NCBI GenBank assembly: GCA_017470715.1
Contig: JAFUYE010000094.1
Coordinates: 1-64,000, forward strand
Length of the DNA stretch: 64,000 nucleotides
Direction: 5' to 3'
From: Selenomonadaceae bacterium
GTDB taxonomy: Bacteria; Bacillota; Negativicutes; Selenomonadales; Selenomonadaceae
Shown in pieces: positions 38,462 through 46,502 of the stretch. Numbering within the stretch: position 1 is the stretch's first letter; every line of letters starts with the position of its first letter. A program made the position numbers and the translations under genes. The notes under the pieces were generated by a model that was not told the DNA's origin, did not search any database, and saw nothing but the letters and a program-made list of their open reading frames with translations.

Positions 38462-38705
38462 AATTTGCCTCCATAAAACTTTGCGGATTCAGCACACAGG
38501 CTTGTTAATTCATGTGATTATCAACAAGAAAACGCAACTTTTGAACGTGGTCTTGAAAGGCGGAGCCGTTCAAGACAGCGAACCGGTCGATATCTTATCA
38601 AGGTCATGAAGCTCAACGGCAAAAAATTTTTCTTGTTGCCTACCTTGCAAAAACCGTATAAACTTATACTGCGACTGAAATATCAATCGATAAGGAGCAC
38701 TGCAC
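38462..38705 (+). other. Non-coding leader before tkt with a nested hairpin
   Basis: This 244-base gap has no convincing ORF. A perfect 8-bp stem GTCTTGAA/TTCAAGAC (38550-38576) encloses a small GGC/GCC stem and has no T-run, so it is not a terminator. A -10-like TATACT lies at 38665-38670 without a good -35 box. It could be a regulatory leader of transketolase; no known riboswitch is recognised. Confidence 0.35.
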
Positions 38706-40694
38706 ATGAATATTGAAACGAAATGCGTCAACGCAATTCGAGTTTTGTCGGCGGACACGGTTCAAAAAGCGAAGTCGGGACATCCCGGAATGCCGTTGGG
38801 AGCCGCGCCGACAGCTTACGAACTTTGGGCGCACCACATGAATCACAACCCGAAAAATCCCGCGTGGGTCAATCGCGACAGATTTGTTTTGTCAAGCGGG
38901 CACGCCTCGGCAATGTTGTATTCGCTGTTACACCTGTTCGGCTACGGTCTGACGATTGACGACATGAAAAATTTTCGGCAGGAAAATTCGTTGACGCCCG
39001 GTCATCCCGAATACGGTCACACAATCGGCGTTGAAGCGACGACCGGTCCGCTCGGTTCCGGTATCGGAATGGCTGTCGGTATGGCAATGGCTGAAGCTCA
39101 TCTTGCCGCGAAATTCAACAAGCCCGAATTCCCGATTGTCGACCATTACACGTTCGTCATGTGTGGCGACGGTTGCTTGATGGAGGGCATTTCGTCCGAG
39201 TCATTGTCGTTGGCGGGCACGCTCGGTTTGAGCAAATTAATCGTTCTGTACGACAGCAACCGAATTTCAATCGAAGGCTCGACCGATATTGCGTTCACGG
39301 AAAATGTTCAACAACGCGTTGCGGCGTTCGGTTTCCAAACGTTGACGGTTGAGGACGGCAACAATCTTGACGAAATCGGCGCGGCGATTGAAGCGGCGAA
39401 AGCTGATAAAATTCACCCGTCGTTTATCACCGTGAAAACGCATATCGGTTACGGCAGTCCGAAACAAGATTCCGCGTCCAGTCACGGCGAACCTCTCGGC
39501 GAAGAAAACGTTATCGCGTTGAAAAAGTTTTTGAATTGGGACAAGCCCGAAGAAACTTTCAACATTCCCGCCGACGTTTACGAACATTATCGCGAAGTTT
39601 CCGACAAAGGCGCGCAGGTTGAATCGCAGTGGCAAAAACTTTTCGACGAATACGCGAAAAAATTCCCCGACGATAAAAAAATTTGGGACGAATATCACAC
39701 GCCGATTGATGCCGAAAAACTTTTGCACGACGAAAATTTTTGGCACGTCGACGACAAACCGCAGGCGACTCGCGCAAGTTCCGGCAACGTCATTGCTTAT
39801 CTGAAAAACATTATGCCGAATTTGATTGGCGGAAGTGCCGACCTTGGTCCATCAAATAAAACCGTCATGAAAGACGCCGGCGACTTCGGCAAAGATAATT
39901 ACGCGGGCAGAAATTTGCATTTCGGCGTTCGCGAATTTGCAATGTCGGCGGCTTGCAACGGGCTGTATTTGCATGGCGGCTTGAAACCGTACTGCGCGAC
40001 GTTCTTCGTGTTCAGCGATTATCTCAAGCCGATGATGCGCCTTGCGTCGTTGATGAAAATTCCCGTGACGTACATTTTCACGCACGATTCAATCGGCGTC
40101 GGCGAAGACGGTCCCACGCACGAACCGATTGAACAACTTGCAATGTTCCGCGCTCAACCGAATTTGAACGTTTTTAGAGCTGCGGACGCAACCGAAACTG
40201 CGGCGGGTTGGTATCTTGCCGTCACGTCGAAGGAAACGCCGACTGCTTTAATTTTGACGCGTCAAAATCTTCCGCAACTTGCCGGCTCAAGCAAAGACGC
40301 GCTCAAAGGCGGCTACGTCATTTCCGAAGCGGCGGGCGACTGTGCAGGCATTTTAATTGCGACGGGCTCCGAAGTTTCCACGGCGATTGACGCGCAGACC
40401 GAACTTGCCAAAGAAAATATTTTCGTGCGTGTCGTGTCGATGCCGTGCCAAGAAATTTTCGAGCAACAGAGCGACGAATACAAAGAACAAATTTTGCCGA
40501 AAAAAATTCGTGCGCGTGTGGCAGTCGAGGCGGCAGCAAATTACGGTTGGGGCAGTTACGTCGGACTTGACGGCGCAACCGTCACCATGAGCGGATTCGG
40601 CGCGTCGGCTCCCGCAGGTGTCCTGTTTAAAAAATTCGGCTTCACGAAAGAAAATGTCGCCAACGTCATGAAATCCGTCATTGAAAAATTGTAA
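38706..40694 (+). CDS. tkt: Transketolase
   Basis: The thiamine-diphosphate enzyme of the pentose phosphate pathway moves two-carbon units between sugar phosphates. The 662-residue length is full. Key parts: KAKSGHPGMPLGAAPTAYEL at the start, the ThDP motif GDGCLMEGISSESLSLAGTLGL, THIGYGSPKQDSASSHG, FGVREFAMSAACNGLYLHGG with the catalytic Glu, and THDSIGVGEDGPTHEPIEQL. TAAGGAG precedes the ATG. It is a single gene with its own terminator. Confidence 0.97.
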   Translation: MNIETKCVNAIRVLSADTVQKAKSGHPGMPLGAAPTAYELWAHHMNHNPKNPAWVNRDRFVLSSGHASAMLYSLLHLFGYGLTIDDMKNFRQENSLTPGHPEYGHTIGVEATTGPLGSGIGMAVGMAMAEAHLAAKFNKPEFPIVDHYTFVMCGDGCLMEGISSESLSLAGTLGLSKLIVLYDSNRISIEGSTDIAFTENVQQRVAAFGFQTLTVEDGNNLDEIGAAIEAAKADKIHPSFITVKTHIGYGSPKQDSASSHGEPLGEENVIALKKFLNWDKPEETFNIPADVYEHYREVSDKGAQVESQWQKLFDEYAKKFPDDKKIWDEYHTPIDAEKLLHDENFWHVDDKPQATRASSGNVIAYLKNIMPNLIGGSADLGPSNKTVMKDAGDFGKDNYAGRNLHFGVREFAMSAACNGLYLHGGLKPYCATFFVFSDYLKPMMRLASLMKIPVTYIFTHDSIGVGEDGPTHEPIEQLAMFRAQPNLNVFRAADATETAAGWYLAVTSKETPTALILTRQNLPQLAGSSKDALKGGYVISEAAGDCAGILIATGSEVSTAIDAQTELAKENIFVRVVSMPCQEIFEQQSDEYKEQILPKKIRARVAVEAAANYGWGSYVGLDGATVTMSGFGASAPAGVLFKKFGFTKENVANVMKSVIEKL

Positions 40695-40715
40695 GTAAAC
40701 TTCCCGAAAAATTTT

Positions 40716-40747
40716 CAGCCGTGCCACATTGCGGGTACGGCTTTTTG
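40716..40747 (+). terminator. Terminator of tkt
   Basis: AGCCGTGCC and GGGTACGGCT form the stem, followed by TTTTTG. Confidence 0.85.
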
Positions 40748-40768
40748 TTATGGATTGTCGGTAAATCA

Positions 40769-41005
40769 GAGGCCGTCAAGGATGACGGCCTCGCCCGCAA
40801 TTGAAACAGGATGTTTCACTTGCGGGCACGAGCGATACGGGTTGCCGATTACTCCGAACAGCGAACGAGTATCCGCCCCCGCGAGGGCGAATGCGAACTG
40901 GTGAGCATGAGGTTTTCTTTTGCAACTTTTCTTTGGGCAAGCAAAGAAAAGTTGATTCACAAACTAAAAATTGACGAACGCACCGAATCGAAGCAACAAA
41001 CTTCA
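40769..41005 (+). repeat. Three-hairpin intergenic repeat, copy 4 (best preserved)
   Basis: Hairpin 1 is GAGGCCGTCA/TGACGGCCTC (40769-40792). Hairpin 2 is GCCCGCAA...TTGCGGGC enclosing GAAAC/GTTTC. The box ACGAGCGATACGGGTTGCCG follows. Hairpin 3 is CAACTTTTCTTTG/CAAAGAAAAGTTG. The tail GATTCACAAACTAAAAATTG then leads to an ACGAACGCACCGAATCGAAG motif. It lies between tkt and ilvH, two converging genes, and takes up most of that 382-base gap. Confidence 0.9.
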
Positions 41006-41076
41006 ACAAACAGTCACCAACAAAAAAACGCGACGTTAATCGCGTTGAAAAATTTTGTTCCGTTAAAAACCGACCG

Positions 41077-41607
41077 TCACAACAAATTTTTGCTGTAATA
41101 CTCGTTGGCTTGCCGATAATCGTTGATTGTGTTTTCGCCGCGTTCAAGGGCAATTAATCCCGTGCGAATAACTTCCAAAATTCCGTAAGGCGCAAGCAGT
41201 CGCGTAAATGCCGTGACTTTTTCGTCGTTGCCCGTGATTTCAAAGATAAGCGTCGTCGGCTGAACGTCAACCACGTGAGCGCGAAAAAGTTCCGCCATTT
41301 TCAGCACGTCAAGGCGCGTGGTGTCGTCCGCTTTGACTTTAATCATCGTCATACCGCGAGTGACCGCCGTTGCCGAATCCAAACGCTGAACCGCCTGCAC
41401 GACGGGCATTTTCTCCAGCTGCTTGATAACTTGATCGATATAATTTATGTCGCCGTGCACGACAACCGTTATCCGCGAAAATTCGGGCGATTGCGTTATT
41501 CCGACCGACAAGCTATCGATATTGAATTCGCGGCGGCTGAACATGCTTGCCACGCGAACGAGGACGCCCGGTTGATTTTCGACGTAGACCGACAAAACGT
41601 GCTTCAT
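41077..41607 (-). CDS. ilvH: Acetolactate synthase small (regulatory) subunit
   Basis: A 176-residue ACT-domain protein that stimulates acetolactate synthase and makes it sensitive to valine. The N-terminus KHVLSVYVENQPGVLVRVAS, then FSRREFNIDSLSVG and a C-terminal ALERG region are typical. GGAAGGAG precedes the ATG at 41607; the longer in-frame version lacks a ribosome site. The catalytic large subunit (IlvB) is not adjacent, which is unusual. Confidence 0.93.
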   Translation of the reverse strand: MKHVLSVYVENQPGVLVRVASMFSRREFNIDSLSVGITQSPEFSRITVVVHGDINYIDQVIKQLEKMPVVQAVQRLDSATAVTRGMTMIKVKADDTTRLDVLKMAELFRAHVVDVQPTTLIFEITGNDEKVTAFTRLLAPYGILEVIRTGLIALERGENTINDYRQANEYYSKNLL

Positions 41608-41736
41608 GTGTTGCCGACTCCTTCCAAAAAAAATTTCACGGCGAATAGTAACACGCTTCATTAAAAGTTTCAAGGCGGTTGCGCCCGCTCGAAAATTTTT
41701 ATAAACTGTCGACAAAGTTTTTTGGAGGGAACGACG

Positions 41737-44700
41737 ATGACAACGCAACGGGATGTTATAAAAAATTTTATGGCGATTTTGGACACGACGACCGCGCAGG
41801 GCGAAAACGCTTTGGACGCGGCGATTTCGGCTGTCTCGAACTTTTCAAGCTACGCGGATTTTCGCACGCAACTTTTGAGCGACTGCAAAGCCGTCAACAA
41901 CGCCGATACTTTTTTGCGGACGTATTGCGGAATAATTTTGGACAACGACGACACGGGCGCGATAACCGGACTTGACGCGGGCGGCTCCGTCAAAACTGCA
42001 GAATCAATCGTCCCCGAAAGCGGCGAACTTATAAATTTTACGGGCGATTCTTTTACGGCGAACGGATTAACCGTCAAGCTCGGGCAAGTCAATTCTTCCG
42101 GCAACACCGTTGCGCGAAGTTTCAGCGACTTGAGCGACAACGAAATTTATCTGTGGCAATCGATTTACACTTGGTGGCTTGCGAGCGGGCTTGATTTAAT
42201 TTCCGAAAGTTACGGCGAAAATTACAGCTTCACATCAAAAAGTTCCGCCACGACGAAAACGCTTTGGGTTGTCCTTGCCGACGAAGGCGCGGGCAGTTTG
42301 GCTGTGACGTGGGGCGGCCCCGGCAATGCGCAAAAATCCACGAACGATTTAAAACTGCACATCAATCTTTATTACTACGGCAACGTCACGGGCGAAAACG
42401 GCACGCCCGACAATGACCAAAAATATCTCGACCGAACAATCGCGCACGAACTCACTCATGCCGTCATGCGTGCAAATATCGATTGGTTTGATTATCTGCC
42501 CGCGTTCCTCAAAGAAGGCATGGCGGACTTGACGCACGGGATTGACGACACGCGCTCAACTTCGCTGAAAACTTTGGCGGGTTCGTCGACAAAACTCGGT
42601 CAGGCGATTGTTTTGAACACAAACACCGTCACGGTTTCGGGCGTCACTTTGGCAAGCTACGCGGGCGGATATATTTTTTTGCGCTACCTCGCTCAGCAAA
42701 ATGCCGATTTAACCGTCACGAATACGACCGCTTCAACTTCGCTAAAAACTTTCGCGGGCAACGATACGATTACCAATTCCGCAAGCAACGTCACGATTTC
42801 GGCGGGCACGGGCGACGATTCGATTGTCGGCGGCGGCACGAAAAATTTTTACGTCTTCACGGGCGGCAACGACACGATTAAAAATTTCGGCGCGACGGAC
42901 ACGCTGTCGATTGCAAGTGATTTTTATCGCACAACGAACGGCAACAATATTTTGTTCACGACGGACGACGGAACGATTCTTTTGACGGGCGCGAAAAATC
43001 TTTCGACGCTCAACGTCACGGGCAACGAAATCGGTAATTCGATAAGCGGCGGTACGGGCGTCACGGTAATCGGCGGCACGGACGATGATTCGATTTCCAC
43101 AAGTACGACTTTGACCGTCACCGATTCGGATAAATCACCCGTCACGATTAATTCAACGATTGAAGTTGTCGACGCTTCAAGTCGAACGAAGTCTGTCAAA
43201 ATCACGGGCAACGCGCTTGCAAACACAATCACGGGCGGCAAAAATTCCGACACGCTCGACGGCGGCAAAGGCGACGACATTTTGACGGGCGGCAACGGTG
43301 CGGATATTTTTATTTGGAGCGCGGGCAACGACACGATTACGGATTACGGCAACGGCTCCGATAAAATTTCGTTGAACGCCTCGATAAAAAATTTCGGTTC
43401 CGATGGCGACGATTTTGTTTTTGAATTCAACAACGGTTCGTTGACGTTGACGGACGCGGCGGACAAAAAAATTTCCGTCACTTCGGGCAAAGTTTATTCG
43501 GACGACGGGATTTTTAATTCGGCGGGCACGGCTGTAACTTTAAGCTCGTCGACTGAAAATTTCACCGCCGATTCAAAAGTCGTCACGATTGACGCGGGCT
43601 TGACTTCAAACGCGACGATTACCGGCAATTCCAAAGCCAACAAAATTTATCTTGGCGACGAAAATATTTTTGTTTGGGCGAACGGCGGCAACGATACACT
43701 TTACAATTTCGGAACGGACGACTTAATTTCAATCGCGGGCGCGGTTTCGGACGTATCAATTTCCGGCAGCAATTCTGTCATGAAAATCGGCACGAATAAA
43801 ATCACCGTCAAAGATTCTTCGCAAGTCACGTTCACGGACTCGAACGGCACAAAAATTTTCGACGGCGGAATTTTCTTCGACAAATACAAAACTTCGGCAA
43901 CGCTCGCATCTGCAACGAAAAATTTCACCGCAACGGACAATGTCACCGACATCACGGGCAACGACAAAGCGAACAAAATTATTTCAAGCACGACGGGCGC
44001 GACGCTCACGGGCGGCAAAGGCAACGATACTTTTGTCAACGCGGGCGGCAACGATTTCATCACCGATTACGGCACGGGCTCCGACAAAATTTCGCTGAGT
44101 TCGTCACTCGAAAATTTTTCGGTCACCGGCTCAAATGTTGCGCTTGAACTTGCAAAAGGTTCCGTGACGATTCAAAACGGCGTCGGCAAAAAAATTTCGC
44201 TCGTGTCGGGCGGCAAAACCACCGCAAACATTTTCACGGACGGCGGAATTTTGAACACGGCGGGCACGGCTGTAACTTTGAACGCGTCGGCGGAAAGTTT
44301 CACGGCTGATTCAAAAGTTGTCACGATTGACGCGGGCTTGACTTCAAACGCGACGATTACCGGCAATTCCAAAGCCAACAAAATTTATCTTGGCGACGAA
44401 AATATTTTTGTTTGGGCGAAGGGCGGCAACGATACACTTTACAATTTCGGAACGGACGATTTAATTTCAATCGCGGGCGCGGTTTCGGACGGCTCGATTT
44501 CGGGCGGCAATTCCGTTTTGAAAATCGGCACGAATAAAATCACCGTCAAAGATTCTTCGCAAGTCACGTTCACGGACGATAACGGCACGAAAATTTTCGA
44601 CGGCGGGATTTTTTACGACGCGGATAAAACTTCCGCAACGCTCGGTTCGGCGGTCAGCAACTACACGGCGGCGGAAGAAATTATTTCCGTTACGGGCAAC

Positions 44701-45039
44701 GCTAAAGCGAACAAAATTTACGCGGGCGACAATTCTGCGACAATCGACGGCGGCAAGGGCAACGATTCACTTTGGGGCGGCGACGGCTCCGACACGTTCA
44801 TTTACACGGCGAACACCGGCACCGATAAAATTTTCGACTTCGCGTCAAACGATATGTTGCAAATTCTTAACGCGGACGGTTCTGCGGGCACGTTCACCAA
44901 ATCGGCGTTCTCGAACAGGAATTTGACGCTCAACATTTCCGGCGGCGGCAAAGTTATTTTCAGCGATGTGGATAATTCGTCGACCTTCAACATCAACGGC
45001 GAAATTTATCACGTCGACGGCAAATCGCTGACCAAATAA
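41737..45039 (+). CDS. Large RTX-repeat protein with N-terminal HExxH metallopeptidase domain
   Basis: The protein has 1100 residues from the ATG at 41737 (GGAGGG upstream). The first 330 residues match the flagellin peptidase domain: shared blocks are DTGAITG-DAGG, KTAESIVPE, YLDRTIAHE-THA and LTHGIDD. HELTH is at 237-241 and the third ligand Glu at 260 in KEGMADL. The rest consists of calcium-binding RTX-like nonapeptides (for example GGKNSDTLDGGKGDDIL). There is no N-terminal signal peptide, so type I secretion through a C-terminal signal is likely. Two stretches of about 130 residues are nearly identical. No ABC exporter genes are adjacent. Confidence 0.85.
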   Translation: MTTQRDVIKNFMAILDTTTAQGENALDAAISAVSNFSSYADFRTQLLSDCKAVNNADTFLRTYCGIILDNDDTGAITGLDAGGSVKTAESIVPESGELINFTGDSFTANGLTVKLGQVNSSGNTVARSFSDLSDNEIYLWQSIYTWWLASGLDLISESYGENYSFTSKSSATTKTLWVVLADEGAGSLAVTWGGPGNAQKSTNDLKLHINLYYYGNVTGENGTPDNDQKYLDRTIAHELTHAVMRANIDWFDYLPAFLKEGMADLTHGIDDTRSTSLKTLAGSSTKLGQAIVLNTNTVTVSGVTLASYAGGYIFLRYLAQQNADLTVTNTTASTSLKTFAGNDTITNSASNVTISAGTGDDSIVGGGTKNFYVFTGGNDTIKNFGATDTLSIASDFYRTTNGNNILFTTDDGTILLTGAKNLSTLNVTGNEIGNSISGGTGVTVIGGTDDDSISTSTTLTVTDSDKSPVTINSTIEVVDASSRTKSVKITGNALANTITGGKNSDTLDGGKGDDILTGGNGADIFIWSAGNDTITDYGNGSDKISLNASIKNFGSDGDDFVFEFNNGSLTLTDAADKKISVTSGKVYSDDGIFNSAGTAVTLSSSTENFTADSKVVTIDAGLTSNATITGNSKANKIYLGDENIFVWANGGNDTLYNFGTDDLISIAGAVSDVSISGSNSVMKIGTNKITVKDSSQVTFTDSNGTKIFDGGIFFDKYKTSATLASATKNFTATDNVTDITGNDKANKIISSTTGATLTGGKGNDTFVNAGGNDFITDYGTGSDKISLSSSLENFSVTGSNVALELAKGSVTIQNGVGKKISLVSGGKTTANIFTDGGILNTAGTAVTLNASAESFTADSKVVTIDAGLTSNATITGNSKANKIYLGDENIFVWAKGGNDTLYNFGTDDLISIAGAVSDGSISGGNSVLKIGTNKITVKDSSQVTFTDDNGTKIFDGGIFYDADKTSATLGSAVSNYTAAEEIISVTGNAKANKIYAGDNSATIDGGKGNDSLWGGDGSDTFIYTANTGTDKIFDFASNDMLQILNADGSAGTFTKSAFSNRNLTLNISGGGKVIFSDVDNSSTFNINGEIYHVDGKSLTK

Positions 45040-45070
45040 CCGGAAATTATCAGTAAAAAATGCGTTGAAA

Positions 45071-45096
45071 GCCCCGACCGATCATCGGGGTTTTCT
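45071..45096 (+). terminator. Terminator after the RTX gene
   Basis: CCCCGA and TCGGGG pair around a 7-base loop, followed by TTTTCTTTTC. Slightly changed copies recur at about 45320-45345 and 45478-45505 as part of the tandem leader repeat. Confidence 0.8.
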
Positions 45097-45134
45097 TTTC
45101 GGCAAAAATGTTGTACACTGCCCGAAAAACTTTT

Positions 45135-45218
45135 GAGCTTTAAGCTGTAAGCTTTGAGCTTTAAGGTGAGTAACGATTTTGCCTTAAAGCTTAAAGCTCT
45201 AAGCTCAAAGCTAACAAC
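45135..45218. repeat. AGCTTTA palindromic element between promoter and ribosome site
   Basis: An 84-base palindrome lies exactly between ACTTTT and GGAGG. The next tandem unit (45370-45384) has the same flanks joined without it, so it shows the empty site. The element is nearly identical to the one inside the ATPase gene at 15179-15262. Confidence 0.9.
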
Positions 45219-45540
45219 GGAGGTTTGAACATGTCGGGTTACTTTTAAAAAGTAACCAAACAATTAACGCGCCGCAATCGTTCGTAACTCTAAACGTTAT
45301 CGCCGCGTCCAAAATCTCCCGACCGATCATCGGGGTTTTCTTTTTGCCCGAAATGTTATACACTGCCCGAAAAACTTTTGGAGGTTTGAACATGTCGGGT
45401 TACTTTTAAAAAGTAACCAAACAATTAACGCGCCGCAATCGTTCGTAACTCTAAACGTTATCGCCGCGTCCAAAATCTCCCGACCAATCATCGGGGTTTT
45501 CTTTTTGCCCGAAATGTTATACACTGCACAAAAAATTTTG
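45219..45540 (+). repeat. Two tandem 160-161-bp copies of the folD leader
   Basis: Units starting at 45219 and 45380 are nearly identical, and the folD ribosome site at 45540 begins the third. Each contains GGAGGTTTGAAC-ATG-TCG, a five-codon frame MSGYF with stop, a GGTTACTTTT/AAAAGTAACC hairpin, a terminator with T-run, and a -10-like TATACA. The gap between the RTX gene and folD (511 bases) is fully made of these parts and the palindromic element. Confidence 0.85.
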
Positions 45541-45551
45541 GAGGTTTGAAC

Positions 45552-46421
45552 ATGTCGGCAAGAATTTTGTACGGAAAAGAATTCGCCGCCCAAATTAAAG
45601 AATCTGCGCGGCTTGAAGTTGAAAAACTCAAAAATAATTTCGGCGTGACGCCCGGTCTTGCGGTTATAATCGTCGGCGAAAATCCCGCGTCGCAAGTTTA
45701 CGTTCGCAACAAACACAAAACCTGCGAAGAGCTCGGAATTGTTTCGGAAGTCGTCGCGATGCCTGAAAACACGTCGAAAGATGAATTGCTCGCGAAAATC
45801 GACGAATTGAACGCGGACAAAAACATTCACGGGATTTTGGTGCAACTGCCGTTGCCTGACGCGATTAAAGCGCATTCGGACGAAATTTTAAATCGAATCG
45901 ACCCGAAAAAAGATGTCGACGGATTTCACCCCGTCAACGTCGGAAATTTGGTTATCGGCAACCCGCAACTCGTTCCGTGCACGCCCGCAGGTTGTATCGA
46001 AATGCTTGATCTTGCGGGAATTGAAATTGACGGCAAGCGCGCAGTCATAATCGGACGCAGTAACATTGTCGGCAAGCCGCTGTTTCATCTTTTGCTTGCA
46101 AGACATGCAACGGTTACCGTTTGCCACACGCACACGAAAAATCTTGCGGAAATTGCCCGTGAAGCGGAAATTTTGGTTGCGGCAAGCGGAAAACCCAAAC
46201 TCGTCACAGCGGACATGATTCGCGAAGGAGCAACCGTTATCGATGTCGGTATCAATCGAATCGCCCCGAAAAAACTTGTCGGTGATGTCGATTTTGATGC
46301 GGTTGTCGACATTGCGGGCGCGATAACTCCCGTGCCCGGCGGCGTCGGTTTGTTGACGGTGGCAATGCTCATGAAAAACGTCGTCAAAGCGGCGAAACTG
46401 CAGGTGAGCTTTAAGCTTTAA
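45552..46421 (+). CDS. folD: Methylenetetrahydrofolate dehydrogenase/cyclohydrolase
   Basis: FolD carries out two steps that link one-carbon units to formyl-THF for purines. The 289-residue protein has the usual motifs: AVIIVGENPASQVYVRNKHKTC with the catalytic Lys, HGILVQLPLP, and GRSNIVGKPL, CHTHT and TPVPGGVGLLT. The ATG at 45552 follows GGAGG at seven bases. The last codons (after LQ) come from a palindromic AGCTTTA-type repeat that begins at the gene end. Confidence 0.96.
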   Translation: MSARILYGKEFAAQIKESARLEVEKLKNNFGVTPGLAVIIVGENPASQVYVRNKHKTCEELGIVSEVVAMPENTSKDELLAKIDELNADKNIHGILVQLPLPDAIKAHSDEILNRIDPKKDVDGFHPVNVGNLVIGNPQLVPCTPAGCIEMLDLAGIEIDGKRAVIIGRSNIVGKPLFHLLLARHATVTVCHTHTKNLAEIAREAEILVAASGKPKLVTADMIREGATVIDVGINRIAPKKLVGDVDFDAVVDIAGAITPVPGGVGLLTVAMLMKNVVKAAKLQVSFKL

Positions 46422-46489
46422 GCTTTTAGCTTTTAGCGGTTGACGGCGATTTTCCTGAAAGCTGAAAGCTGACACCTGAAAGCTCAACA
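46403..46489. repeat. AGCTTTA-type palindromic element, diverged copy
   Basis: Left arm of AGCTTTAAGCTTTTAGC units and right arm of GAAAGCTGAAAGCTG units. It overlaps the last codons of folD and ends right before the GGAGG of the next gene, as the copy at 45135 does. Confidence 0.75.
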
Positions 46490-46502
46490 CGGAGGTCGAT
46501 AA

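Noticed and set aside
45236-45300. GGTTACTTTT/AAAAGTAACC hairpin with ACAATTAACGCGCCGC tail as a sixth copy of the three-hairpin repeat
   Set aside because: The order hairpin plus tail resembles the right end of the repeat, but sequence identity is low and hairpins 1 and 2 are missing; kept only as a possible relic.
45327-45875. Minus-strand frame with repeated VYNISGKKKTPMIGREIL segments across the folD leader
   Set aside because: It is the complement of the tandem leader repeat and of folD; no ribosome site and no family likeness.
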